Shown here: piece after piece, positions 34,473 to 43,602 of the stretch | Numbering within the stretch: position 1 is the first letter of the stretch | Layout: the number at the start of each line of letters is the position of its first letter | DNA from: HGM04593 sp045630965 | GTDB taxonomy: Bacteria; Bacteroidota; Bacteroidia; Bacteroidales; Bacteroidaceae | Assembly (NCBI GenBank): GCA_045630965.1 | Contig: JAZQTU010000013.1 | Coordinates: 62,001-126,000, forward strand | Direction: 5' to 3' | DNA: 64,000 nucleotides | Notes under the pieces: generated by a model | Database searches by the model: none | What the model was told of the DNA's origin: nothing | The model's input: the letters and a program-made list of their open reading frames with translations, nothing else | Translations under genes and position numbers: made by a program

Positions 34473-37466
34473 TTAATTATTTTGGTTGATTTCAGAAGAC
34501 AATTTATCCAAACGTTCTTTAATCATATCTGCGATATCATCCTCTCCTTCATAATTGTTCTGCAAAGAAAGAAGGTACTGTTTTGCTTCCATTTTTCTAT
34601 CCAGTTTTGAATACAAATCGGACAACAGTATAAAGCTGCGTGCAAGCCAATAAGCATGCGGAGTACTCTCATTTATATAATCCATTATAACAGCTTCACA
34701 CTCTTCATGCTTTCCAGTGTCGAAATTCATCTGCGCAAGAAGATATTTTGCTTCGGCGCCCTCCTTGGTACGTGTATCCACTGCGAGCCCGGTCAAATCC
34801 TTCATGGCAAGTTCCGTCTTATCCATAGCCATATATGCTTTAGCACGGTCATAGCTTGCTTCACGCTTTATTTCGGGAGAAGTACCGCTGTTGGCAAGAA
34901 GTTCACCGGCATACTTCACCGTTTCACCATGCCTACCACGCTTATAGGCTGTCCTCATAATATTTGTACGTGCCAACTGACGTCGTTCCTCATTACTGCT
35001 CTTCGCCAATAGCTGTTTATAAAGGTCTCCGGCAGCTTCATATTCAGCCTTACCATAGCGTATTCCGGCAGCTCTCATTATCGAAAGTTCAGTATATTTA
35101 TTGTCGGAATACTCCATAACCTTCTCAAAATGCACAAGCGCCTCGTCCAAATCCTTCTCGCTATAATAAATCTCACCAAGGTAGTAATGACTGTCAAGCC
35201 TGTAAGCACCCTCCTCGTGATTGTCAAGATACTCCAGGAACTTGCTTTTTGCCCCACCGACATCGCCTTTTCCGTACATCTTTTCGGCTGCAGCATATGA
35301 CAATGTATCTATTTCGCTCTTATTTACAGCGTTAACACCTTTGACCTGTGTTGCATACTTTGCAAATTCTGAAACCTCTCCCATCTCCACATAGATATTC
35401 TTGAGGTCCTGCATAGCTACTTGTGCCTCTTCACTATGCGGATAACGGTCGATTATATCTTTGTATGTATCAATAGCCTTGTCACGTTCCCCCATAGAGT
35501 TATACACCATAGCCTTTTCAGTAGTAGCACGACGTGTTAGTGCGCTCTGTGGGAAACGAACCATCAGACGATCGAAAGCCATGACAGCTTCAGCCGGCTG
35601 TTCCAGTTCAAGGTATGCCCTGCCCATTTCATACAACGATTGCTCGGCATACACACTATTTGGATATCTTGCCAACAACTTTTTCAAAGTATACACCTTG
35701 TCATTGTACATACCGGACAATCCCTGTGCCAAAGCTGAACGGTAAAGAGGATAATCACAGACAGAACTGTCTGTTTCAATTGACATTGCATAATAATAGT
35801 CAGCTACCTTATACTCTCTAAGATAGAAATGACAGTCGGCAATGCGATTGTGTGCGTCGGCAATCACCTCCTTATGCTCACCTACAGATCCATTAATAAA
35901 ATTGACGAACTCCCTGCGTGCTTCGGGATATCTTTTCTGTTGGAACAGTGCATATCCGATACCATAAAGAGCACGATTGCTGTTTGCACCGCCTTTGACA
36001 ATGGACATACGATAGTTGTTCGCCGCACCGGTATAATCGCCTTTACGGTATAGTGCCTCACCCTTCCAATAAAGAGCATCGGCATATGTAGCCTTATTAT
36101 AGCGTGACAATTCTATTGAGCGGTCCATAAATGATATTGCACCGTCCATATTGCCATTTATAAACTCCTGTACACCCAATCTATAAAGTATCTTCTGCTT
36201 GGCTTTCAGTATTTCTGCCGAAGGAGTCTTAATCTTGTTGATAGACTGAAGTGCAACATCATAGTTGTGGGTATTCATATAGACCTCGACAAGATAACCT
36301 TCAACCTGACCGGCATGTTCCGATTCAGGATAGTCATTCAGGAACTGCTCGAAGACCTTCACACTTTCGGCAAACGGAGAATAACGTGTCCTATGAAGAC
36401 AAAGCGCATAGTTATACATGGCATCCTCCCGAACCTTGTCATCATGCGTCATTATTGAAGCCTGTTCAAAAGCCATACGCGCTGCATTCTCGTCCTTTCT
36501 GTCAAGCATTATTATACCGGTATGCAGCAATGCACCCTGAGCAATGGCATCGTCTCCGTCATTGCAAAGCGAGAACAACGATGCAGCCTCATCAAAATTA
36601 CCATTTTCAAAATGACACAATCCAAGCTGATAACAAGCGATTCGCTGTGGTTTACTATTACTGTTCACATATTCGGTCAATGGAGCGAAAGCTGCGTCAA
36701 AATTACCCTGCGAAAACTCTACAGCACCAAGAATCTGTTTCATCTTGACAGTCTGTTTGCTCTTGGGATTTTTTGCAATGAAGTTGGTTGCAATATCCTT
36801 AGCATCATCATATTCACCTCTTTTCATGCATATTCCAGCAAGGAAATATGGAATATCATCCTTGTATTTCTTATTGCTCACAACACTTTTGAACCCGCGT
36901 TCCGCTGCTTCAAGATTGTTATTGTCATAATCAATCACCGCAAGATGAAAGATTGCATCATCGGAATATTTCTTACTCTTTACTACTACACTACGCAACA
37001 TATTCACTGCATCCGCCTCTTTACCGAGTTCCTGAAGTGTCAGGGCATGATAAAGCATCGCCCTATCTTCCTGCTCACTTTCAAGACGTTTATAATTGCT
37101 TTTGTTGAACCATTCGCATGCAAGTTTATATTCATGACTGTAATAGTAGGATTCTGCTACATAACAGCCCAACAGTTCACGTTTTGAACTTTCAGGATAA
37201 TCATCAAGATACTGAAGTATCAAAGCACGTCCTTCAAGATGATTCTCCTCAAATGTAGCCAAGGCACGGAGCAATTTAATTTCCTGCGCCGTTGTAGCAT
37301 CGAGAGTCTCTGCATCAACCTCCTTCAACAATGTAAGGACCGTAGCATATTTGCCGTCTGAATGAAGACGCTGGCACTCTTTTATAAGTTCCTGCCTGTT
37401 GTCAGATTGCCCCGTTGCCATCAATGCAATTGAAGCAAACAAGAGCAGAAAAAAACTCTTTCTCAT
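34473..37466 (-). CDS. Large exported tetratricopeptide repeat protein
   Basis: A 997-residue protein with a signal peptide (MRKSFFLLLFASIALMATGQ) and TPR-like helical repeats over nearly the whole length. Typical repeat pieces are ALYWKGEALYRKGDYTGAAN, YFLAGICMKRGEYDDAK and SHYYLGEIYYSEKDLDEAL. It should be a periplasmic solenoid scaffold. It is 3 nt after a Nudix hydrolase gene and 20 nt before a beta-barrel gene. The tight link with the barrel suggests an outer membrane transport or assembly pair; the repeat content resembles YbgF/BamD-type TPR proteins but is far longer. Confidence 0.85.
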   Translation of the reverse strand: MRKSFFLLLFASIALMATGQSDNRQELIKECQRLHSDGKYATVLTLLKEVDAETLDATTAQEIKLLRALATFEENHLEGRALILQYLDDYPESSKRELLGCYVAESYYYSHEYKLACEWFNKSNYKRLESEQEDRAMLYHALTLQELGKEADAVNMLRSVVVKSKKYSDDAIFHLAVIDYDNNNLEAAERGFKSVVSNKKYKDDIPYFLAGICMKRGEYDDAKDIATNFIAKNPKSKQTVKMKQILGAVEFSQGNFDAAFAPLTEYVNSNSKPQRIACYQLGLCHFENGNFDEAASLFSLCNDGDDAIAQGALLHTGIIMLDRKDENAARMAFEQASIMTHDDKVREDAMYNYALCLHRTRYSPFAESVKVFEQFLNDYPESEHAGQVEGYLVEVYMNTHNYDVALQSINKIKTPSAEILKAKQKILYRLGVQEFINGNMDGAISFMDRSIELSRYNKATYADALYWKGEALYRKGDYTGAANNYRMSIVKGGANSNRALYGIGYALFQQKRYPEARREFVNFINGSVGEHKEVIADAHNRIADCHFYLREYKVADYYYAMSIETDSSVCDYPLYRSALAQGLSGMYNDKVYTLKKLLARYPNSVYAEQSLYEMGRAYLELEQPAEAVMAFDRLMVRFPQSALTRRATTEKAMVYNSMGERDKAIDTYKDIIDRYPHSEEAQVAMQDLKNIYVEMGEVSEFAKYATQVKGVNAVNKSEIDTLSYAAAEKMYGKGDVGGAKSKFLEYLDNHEEGAYRLDSHYYLGEIYYSEKDLDEALVHFEKVMEYSDNKYTELSIMRAAGIRYGKAEYEAAGDLYKQLLAKSSNEERRQLARTNIMRTAYKRGRHGETVKYAGELLANSGTSPEIKREASYDRAKAYMAMDKTELAMKDLTGLAVDTRTKEGAEAKYLLAQMNFDTGKHEECEAVIMDYINESTPHAYWLARSFILLSDLYSKLDRKMEAKQYLLSLQNNYEGEDDIADMIKERLDKLSSEINQNN

Positions 37467-37469
37467 ATC

Positions 37470-38006
37470 TTATAGCAATTTATTTTTATACAATTCCTTA
37501 AACATGCCGATACTTCGGCTTATTGACTGCAATCCAAAATCCTTGCTGTCAAGGCTCTCCACATTTACCCAATGAAGTGATGAGACATCATCATTAGCCT
37601 GAAGGGCTGTACAATCATCGACATCACATTTGAAGAACATATCCAGCGTATGCAGCTCCATACCCGAATAGTTATATGTGTTCGGTATTGTAAAGAGATA
37701 ACGCGCTGAAACGACTTTCAAGCCAGTCTCTTCGAGTACCTCCCTTGCGACGCCCTCCTCTGCAGTCTCATAACTGTCACAAAAACCGCCGGGCAGGTCG
37801 AGCGTCCCCTTTGCAGGTTCCTTTGAACGTGTTGCAACAAGCATTTCACCTCGGTCATTGACAATGATGGCAACCGTCGCAGAAAGTGGATTGAAATAGT
37901 ATGTAAAACCACAATGCTCACAACGTTTCGACTTGAAATCGTTTACCACAAAGGCACTGCTACCGCATTTGGGGCAATAATTGAACAAGTGCAAAGGATG
38001 TCGCAT
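37470..38006 (-). CDS. Nudix hydrolase with an N-terminal zinc ribbon
   Basis: A 178-residue protein. The zinc ribbon is formed by YCPKCGSS and RCEHCGF at residues 10-37. The Nudix box GFCDSYETAEEGVAREVLEE followed by TG matches GX5EX7REUXEEXGU exactly near residues 74-96. The layout resembles NudC-type NADH pyrophosphatases, although it is shorter and lacks the N-terminal NudC domain. It hydrolyses a nucleoside diphosphate derivative; substrate unknown. It leads the TPR/barrel operon. Confidence 0.9.
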   Translation of the reverse strand: MRHPLHLFNYCPKCGSSAFVVNDFKSKRCEHCGFTYYFNPLSATVAIIVNDRGEMLVATRSKEPAKGTLDLPGGFCDSYETAEEGVAREVLEETGLKVVSARYLFTIPNTYNYSGMELHTLDMFFKCDVDDCTALQANDDVSSLHWVNVESLDSKDFGLQSISRSIGMFKELYKNKLL

Positions 38007-38308
38007 AATAACACAATATAACCAACATAGTAAATATTCGGCGAATTTACCTATTTTTTGTCACATTCACCCCCTGTTACTGTCTTTTTTATTTATACCA
38101 TGTAATAATTAATTAATATTCACAGTCAACACCCATATTCCATTCCATGTTTTTGTGTTTTTCTTTCAACAAATAGCCAAATACAAATAAAAATTAGTAA
38201 CTTTGCAAGGATTTTGCAGTTTTGAATAACTGCATGAAAGATATCATCGCTGAATAAAGCGAAGGAGATAAAGCAAAACGATATAAAACAATTTTAACAA
38301 TAGAATTT
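38007..38308. promoter_or_regulatory. Divergent intergenic region with the gpmI promoter
   Basis: About 300 nt of AT-rich DNA between the divergent Nudix gene and gpmI. TAACTTTG at 38198-38205 is a full -7 match for gpmI and predicts a leader of roughly 95 nt; no TTTG is correctly spaced upstream. No RNA gene or ORF is visible. Confidence 0.6.
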
Positions 38309-39808
38309 ATGGCAAACAAAGCATTATTGGTAATTCTCGACGGTTGGGGTGTTGGTAATCACGGTAAAGGTGATGTTATTTTCAACACGCCTACACCATA
38401 CTGGGATCATTTGACATCGGTCTATCCCACATCACAGCTTCAGGCAAGCGGTGAAAATGTTGGTCTTCCAGCAGGTCAGATGGGTAACAGCGAGGTAGGT
38501 CACCTCAATATCGGCGGTGGCCGTGTAGTTTACCAGGATCTACTGAAAATAAACCGTGCTATTGCAGATGGTTCAATTGAACAGAACCCAGAACTTGTTG
38601 CTGCAGTAGAGTACGCAAAAAACAACGGCAAGAAGCTCCACTTTATGGGCTTGACATCTGACGGTGGCGTACACAGTTCACTCGAACATCTTGAAGCAAT
38701 GTACAAGTATGCAGCAAAGCAGGGCGTAGAAAACGCTTATGTACACTGTTTCATGGACGGTCGCGACACAGACCCCAAGAGCGGTGCAGGCTTCATTGAG
38801 CAACTTACTGCCAAAGAGCTCAAGCTCGCAACAATCATTGGCCGTTATTACGCAATGGACCGCGACAAGCGTTGGGAACGTGTAAAAATTGCATATGACC
38901 TCATTGTAAATGGCGAAGGTAAACAGGCAAATGACATGGTTGCTGCAGTCAAGGAGTCTTACGAAGAAGGCGTTACAGACGAGTTCATCAAGCCAATCGT
39001 TAACAGCAACTACGACGCACGTATCAGCGAAGGCGATGCAGTTATCTTCTTCAACTACCGCAATGACCGTGCAAAGGAACTCACAATCGTTCTTACACAG
39101 GAAGACCTTCCTGCAGAAGGCATGCACACAATCCCAGGCTTGCAGTACTACTGTATGACTCCTTATGATGCGAAGTTCACAGGTGTACATATCCTTTTCG
39201 ACAAGGAGAATGTAGACAACACCCTTGGCGAATTCATTGCAAAGCAGGGCATGAAGCAATTGCACATTGCAGAAACCGAGAAGTATGCACACGTGACATT
39301 CTTCTTCAATGGAGGTCGCGAGACTCCATACGAAGGTGAAGAGCGCATCCTTGTTCCATCTCCAAAGGTTGCTACATACGACCTCCAGCCCGAAATGAGC
39401 GCATATGAAGTAAAGGAGAAACTCGTTGCAGAGATCAACAGCGAAAAGTTCGAGTTCATCGTTGTCAACTTTGCGAATGGTGACATGGTTGGCCACACCG
39501 GCGTTTACAGCGCTATAGAGAAGGCTGTTCTTGCTGTTGATGCATGTTTGAAGGATGTCATTGAGGCTGCACGTGAACATGGATATGAGTCAATAATCAT
39601 TGCCGATCACGGAAATGCCGATAACGCAGTAAACGCTGACGGTTCACCAAACACAGCACACTCTTTGAACCCAGTACCATGTGTATATGTAACAAATCAG
39701 GAGAATGCAACAATCGAGGACGGTATTCTCGCAGACGTTGCTCCTACAATCCTTAAGATTATGGGTCTTGAAGCACCTGCAGAAATGACAGGTAAGGCAC
39801 TTATTTAA
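38309..39808 (+). CDS. gpmI: 2,3-bisphosphoglycerate-independent phosphoglycerate mutase
   Basis: A 499-residue enzyme. The metal-binding N-terminus is LLVILDGWGVG, and the phosphoryl-accepting serine is in QMGNSEVGHLNIG near residue 62. The second metal site is in VNFANGDMVGHTG and IIADHGNADNA. It interconverts 3- and 2-phosphoglycerate in glycolysis using Mn ions and no cofactor. Codon use is biased, like pckA, fitting high expression. It has its own promoter and is followed by a repeat-built terminator. Confidence 0.97.
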   Translation: MANKALLVILDGWGVGNHGKGDVIFNTPTPYWDHLTSVYPTSQLQASGENVGLPAGQMGNSEVGHLNIGGGRVVYQDLLKINRAIADGSIEQNPELVAAVEYAKNNGKKLHFMGLTSDGGVHSSLEHLEAMYKYAAKQGVENAYVHCFMDGRDTDPKSGAGFIEQLTAKELKLATIIGRYYAMDRDKRWERVKIAYDLIVNGEGKQANDMVAAVKESYEEGVTDEFIKPIVNSNYDARISEGDAVIFFNYRNDRAKELTIVLTQEDLPAEGMHTIPGLQYYCMTPYDAKFTGVHILFDKENVDNTLGEFIAKQGMKQLHIAETEKYAHVTFFFNGGRETPYEGEERILVPSPKVATYDLQPEMSAYEVKEKLVAEINSEKFEFIVVNFANGDMVGHTGVYSAIEKAVLAVDACLKDVIEAAREHGYESIIIADHGNADNAVNADGSPNTAHSLNPVPCVYVTNQENATIEDGILADVAPTILKIMGLEAPAEMTGKALI

Positions 39809-39817
39809 TAACCCAAA

Positions 39818-39869
39818 AAGGTCTTTAAGGTCCTTGAAGTCTTTGAGGGCTTTAAGGACCTTATTTTTT
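39818..39869 (+). terminator. Terminator of gpmI built from short repeats
   Basis: AAGGTC (39818-39823) pairs with GACCTT (39857-39862), extended by TTTAAG on each side, and is followed by ATTTTTTA. The whole hairpin consists of variants of AAGGTCTTTA / AAGTCTTTGA in tandem. Confidence 0.8.
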
Positions 39870-39875
39870 ACCACC

Positions 39876-40457
39876 ATGGTACAAATAGGAGAAACAATAG
39901 TATCATTCGACCTCTTCCAAGAGTATTTCTGTTGCAATTTTTCACATTGCAAAGGCATATGCTGTGTAGAGGGTGATGCCGGCGCGCCGGTATTGTTCGA
40001 AGAGGTTGAGAAACTTGAAGAAGCACTTGAGGTCATAGCACCGGAGATGACACCCGAAGCACGCGCTGTTGTCGATGAACAAGGCGTTGTATACAGCGAC
40101 CGCGACGGAGATCTTGTCACATCCATAGTCAATGGAAAAGACTGCGTTTTTGCATCACGCGACGAGAACGGAGGATGCATTTGCCTCATAGAGAAAGCAT
40201 ATCGTGAGGGAAGAACACCCTGGCGCAAGCCCATTTCATGCTACCTCTACCCTGTCCGTTTACGCAAGGTCGGAGATTATACAGCCATTAATCTCCACAA
40301 ATGGGATGTATGTAACAGTGCGTTTATCAAAGGAAGACGTAAAGGCATACGTGCATACGAATTCCTGAAAGAGCCACTGATAGAGAGGTTCGGTAAGGAT
40401 TGGTACGATGAGCTGCTAGTTGTGGCAGAGGAAATGAAGAAACAGAATATGCTATGA
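39876..40457 (+). CDS. DUF3109 family cysteine-rich protein
   Basis: A 193-residue cytoplasmic protein. The start at 39876 (MVQIGETIVSFDLF) is chosen because the longer frame begins inside the gpmI terminator. The N-terminal cluster CCNFSHCKGICCVEG, plus later cysteines in CICLIEKAYREG and KPISCYLYPVR, is the metal or Fe-S binding pattern of DUF3109 (YkgJ-like). Function is unknown. A strong terminator follows, and the gene lies between gpmI and hflX. Confidence 0.88.
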   Translation: MVQIGETIVSFDLFQEYFCCNFSHCKGICCVEGDAGAPVLFEEVEKLEEALEVIAPEMTPEARAVVDEQGVVYSDRDGDLVTSIVNGKDCVFASRDENGGCICLIEKAYREGRTPWRKPISCYLYPVRLRKVGDYTAINLHKWDVCNSAFIKGRRKGIRAYEFLKEPLIERFGKDWYDELLVVAEEMKKQNML

Positions 40458-40459
40458 TA

Positions 40460-40494
40460 AATCAGAGGGTGGCAAAAATTGCCACCCGCTGATT
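40460..40494 (+). terminator. Terminator of the DUF3109 gene
   Basis: AATCAG-GGGTGGCAA and TTGCCACCC-TGATT pair around AAA with a small internal loop. It begins 2 nt after the stop; TTTGTTTA follows. Confidence 0.85.
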
Positions 40495-40580
40495 TGTTTA
40501 GAAACAAAAAAAATATTTCTCTAGAATAAAACAAGACAACATTTTACGTTTTGTGTATCCTGTAAGCAAAAAAATATCAC

Positions 40581-40588
40581 TATCTTCG
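40581..40588 (+). promoter_or_regulatory. Candidate -7 element of hflX (TATCTTCG)
   Basis: TATCTTCG lies 16 nt before the hflX ATG. No well-spaced TTTG is present upstream. Confidence 0.5.
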
Positions 40589-40604
40589 CATAAAATTGGA
40601 CTGA

Positions 40605-41867
40605 ATGAAAGAATTTGTCATATCTACAACAAAGAAAGAAACCGCAATTCTTGTGGGTTTGATTACCTCTACACAGAATGAGCGCAAGACGAATGAATAC
40701 CTCGATGAGCTTGAATTCCTTGCACAGACCGCCGGTGCCGAAGTAGTCAAACGTTTTACACAACGCATTGACCATCCCCACCCTGTAACATATGTCGGTA
40801 CAGGTAAACTGACAGAAATTGCCGAATATGTTGAGATGCTTAAAGACAGTGATGATGAAATCGGTATGGTAATATTCGATGACGAGTTGTCTGCAAAGCA
40901 GTTGCGTAATATTGAAAAAGAACTGAAAATAAAGATTCTTGACCGAACTTCACTAATCCTCGACATTTTTGCTATGCGTGCGCAGACCGCGCATGCCAAG
41001 GTTCAGGTAGAACTAGCACAATATAAATATATGCTTCCCCGATTGCAGCGTCTATGGACTCACCTTGAACGTCAAAGTGGTGGTTCGGGCAGCGGTAGCG
41101 GTAAAGGAGGTAGCGTGGGATTGCGCGGACCTGGTGAGACACAGCTCGAAATGGACCGCCGTATTATTCTGGGACGTATGTCGTTACTCAAAGAGCAGTT
41201 ATCACAGATTGACCGTCAGAAGAGCACACAACGCAAGAACCGCGGCCGTCTCATCCGTGTAGCACTCGTTGGATATACCAACGTAGGCAAATCAACATTG
41301 ATGAACCTGCTTGCCAAGAGCGAGGTTTTTGCCGAGAACAAACTCTTTGCTACGCTGGACACAACAGTACGCAAAGTTATAATAGACAACCTGCCATTCC
41401 TGCTTTCGGACACAGTAGGATTCATTCGTAAGTTGCCTACAGACCTTGTAGAATCGTTCAAATCGACACTTGACGAGGTACGTGAGGCAGATCTGCTTCT
41501 GCACGTAGTTGATGTTTCACACCCCGACTTTGAAGAGCAGATACAGGTTGTCGAGAAGACACTTGCCGACCTCAATTGCGGTGACAAGCCAATGATGGTT
41601 ATCTTTAACAAGATTGACGCTTTCACATATGTACAGAAGGAGGAAGACGACCTCACCCCCAAGACACGAGAGAACATCACCCTTGACGAGTTGAAAGAGA
41701 CTTGGATGAACAAACTTTCTGACAACTGTCTCTTCATTTCAGCACGAGAGAGAGAAAATTATGAAAACCTGAAGGATATTCTTTACAAGAAGGTTTGCGA
41801 ACTCCACGTACAGAAGTACCCATATAATGATTTCCTCTACCAGACATACGAAGAAGATATTCAATAA
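40605..41867 (+). CDS. hflX: Ribosome-associated GTPase HflX
   Basis: A 420-residue protein. The N-terminal HflX domain (HPHPVTYVGTGKLTEIAEYV, VIFDDELSAKQLRN) and a glycine-rich loop (GGSGSGSGKGGSVG) lead to LRGPGETQLEMDRR. The G domain has P-loop GYTNVGKST near residue 228, DTVGFI (G3) and NKID (G4). It splits stalled or hibernating ribosomes under stress. Fumarase follows after 36 nt and may be co-transcribed. Confidence 0.96.
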   Translation: MKEFVISTTKKETAILVGLITSTQNERKTNEYLDELEFLAQTAGAEVVKRFTQRIDHPHPVTYVGTGKLTEIAEYVEMLKDSDDEIGMVIFDDELSAKQLRNIEKELKIKILDRTSLILDIFAMRAQTAHAKVQVELAQYKYMLPRLQRLWTHLERQSGGSGSGSGKGGSVGLRGPGETQLEMDRRIILGRMSLLKEQLSQIDRQKSTQRKNRGRLIRVALVGYTNVGKSTLMNLLAKSEVFAENKLFATLDTTVRKVIIDNLPFLLSDTVGFIRKLPTDLVESFKSTLDEVREADLLLHVVDVSHPDFEEQIQVVEKTLADLNCGDKPMMVIFNKIDAFTYVQKEEDDLTPKTRENITLDELKETWMNKLSDNCLFISARERENYENLKDILYKKVCELHVQKYPYNDFLYQTYEEDIQ

Positions 41868-41903
41868 AATAATACAACATTAACAATATAAACCATTAAA
41901 ACT

Positions 41904-43544
41904 ATGGCAGCTATTCCTGAATTCAAGTATGCCCACATGTTCCAGCATGGCAAGGACACAACAGAGTACTATCTCTTGACAAAAGAGGGTGTATCAGTGA
42001 GTGATTTTGAGGGTAAACCAATATTGAAGGTTACCCCAGAAGCTTTGACTCTCCTGTCACGTACAGCATTCCGCGACGTATCATTCATGTTGCGTCGTGC
42101 ACACAACGAACAGGTGGCAAAGATTTTGACAGACCCAGAAGCAAGTGACAATGACAAGTATGTAGCACTCACATTCCTGCGCAATGCAGAGGTTGCATGC
42201 AAAGGTCAGCTTCCATTGTGCCAAGACACAGGTACTGCTATCATACATGGCGAGAAAGGCCAGCAGGTATGGACCGGATTCTGTGACGAGGAGGCACTCT
42301 CACGCGGTGTATTCGACACATACACTCAGGAAAACCTTCGCTACAGCCAGAATGCCCCTTTGAACATGTACGATGAGGTAAACACAAAGTGCAATCTTCC
42401 TGCACAGATAGACATTGAAGCTACCGAAGGCATGGAGTACAAGTTCCTTATGGTAACAAAGGGCGGTGGATCGGCAAACAAGACATACCTGTATCAGGAG
42501 ACAAAGGCATTGCTTAACCCTGCGACACTCGTTCCATTCCTTGTTGAGAAGATGAAGAGCCTTGGTACAGCAGCTTGTCCTCCATACCACATCGCATTCG
42601 TTATTGGTGGCACAAGTGCTGAGAAGAACTTGCACACAGTGAAATTGGCTTCAACACATTATTATGATGACCTGCCTACAACAGGCGATGAGACAGGACG
42701 CGCATTCCGTGACATCGAACTTGAGGAGCAGTTGCTTAAAGAGGCGCACAATATTGGCTTGGGCGCACAGTTCGGTGGCAAATATCTTGCACACGACATT
42801 CGCGTAGTACGCCTTCCACGTCACGGAGCAAGTTGCCCCGTAGGTATGGGTGTAAGCTGTTCGGCAGACCGCAACATCAAAGCGAAGATAAACAAGGATG
42901 GTATTTGGATTGAAAAGCTTGATGACCAGCCCGCGACACTCATCCCAGAGGAGATGCGCAATGCTGGTGAAGGCGAGATTGTACGCGTAGACCTCAACCG
43001 TCCAATGAAAGAGGTTTGTGCACAGTTGTCACAGTACCCAATCGCCACACGTCTGTCACTCAACGGTACAATCATCGTTGGCCGTGACATTGCTCACGCG
43101 AAGCTGAAAGAGCGCATCGACCGCGGCGAAGGATTGCCACAATATATCAAAGACCATCCTATTTACTATGCAGGACCTGCAAAGACTCCGGCAGGCATGC
43201 CTTGCGGTTCTATGGGCCCCACAACAGCTGGACGTATGGACTCTTATGTTGACCTGTTCCAGGACAACGGCGGTTCAATGATTATGCTTGCAAAGGGTAA
43301 CCGTAGCCAGCAGGTAACTGACGCTTGCCAGAAGCATGGCGGATTCTACCTCGGTTCTATCGGTGGCCCAGCTGCGATCCTTGCACAGAACAATATAAAG
43401 AGCATTGAATGCGTCGAGTATCCGGAGCTTGGTATGGAGGCTATCTGGAAAATTGAAGTAGAGGACTTCCCTGCATTCATTCTCGTTGACGACAAGGGTA
43501 ACGACTTCTTCAAGCAGATAAAGCCACGTTGCTGCTGCAAGTAA
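41904..43544 (+). CDS. Fumarate hydratase, class I (iron-sulfur)
   Basis: A 546-residue class I fumarase, related to E. coli FumA/FumB. Expected Fe-S ligand cysteines occur in PLCQDTGTAI, in ASCPVGMGVSCSADRN and in the C-terminal half. The GGGSANKTYLYQ and GSMGPTTAGRMD motifs are typical. It hydrates fumarate to malate, or the reverse; in Bacteroidales it runs from malate to fumarate on the succinate/propionate route that starts with PEPCK carboxylation. The protein ends in a CCCK tail. It converges with the ABC-F gene across a shared terminator. Confidence 0.96.
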   Translation: MAAIPEFKYAHMFQHGKDTTEYYLLTKEGVSVSDFEGKPILKVTPEALTLLSRTAFRDVSFMLRRAHNEQVAKILTDPEASDNDKYVALTFLRNAEVACKGQLPLCQDTGTAIIHGEKGQQVWTGFCDEEALSRGVFDTYTQENLRYSQNAPLNMYDEVNTKCNLPAQIDIEATEGMEYKFLMVTKGGGSANKTYLYQETKALLNPATLVPFLVEKMKSLGTAACPPYHIAFVIGGTSAEKNLHTVKLASTHYYDDLPTTGDETGRAFRDIELEEQLLKEAHNIGLGAQFGGKYLAHDIRVVRLPRHGASCPVGMGVSCSADRNIKAKINKDGIWIEKLDDQPATLIPEEMRNAGEGEIVRVDLNRPMKEVCAQLSQYPIATRLSLNGTIIVGRDIAHAKLKERIDRGEGLPQYIKDHPIYYAGPAKTPAGMPCGSMGPTTAGRMDSYVDLFQDNGGSMIMLAKGNRSQQVTDACQKHGGFYLGSIGGPAAILAQNNIKSIECVEYPELGMEAIWKIEVEDFPAFILVDDKGNDFFKQIKPRCCCK

Positions 43545-43558
43545 GAATCTAATCTTAT

Positions 43559-43602
43559 AAACGAAATAACGGACAACCTTTCGGTTGTCCGTTATTTCGT
43601 TT
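43559..43602. terminator. Bidirectional terminator, 20-bp perfect stem
   Basis: AAACGAAATAACGGACAACC (43559-43578) and its exact complement (43583-43602) enclose TTTC. The right arm reaches into the ABC-F stop codon at 43601-43603. T-runs exist on both strands within the arms. Confidence 0.88.

Noticed and set aside
36522..37187. A 221-codon plus-strand frame opposite the TPR gene
   Set aside because: It lies wholly within a clear TPR-coding gene and has no recognisable motifs.
38678..39580. A 300-codon minus-strand frame opposite gpmI
   Set aside because: It is very rich in Cys and Val and lies entirely inside gpmI with its codons in register; a shadow of codon bias.
39817..39869. Possible CRISPR-like short repeats
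   Set aside because: Units are 9-11 nt, degenerate, have no spacers, and fold into one terminator; no cas genes are nearby.
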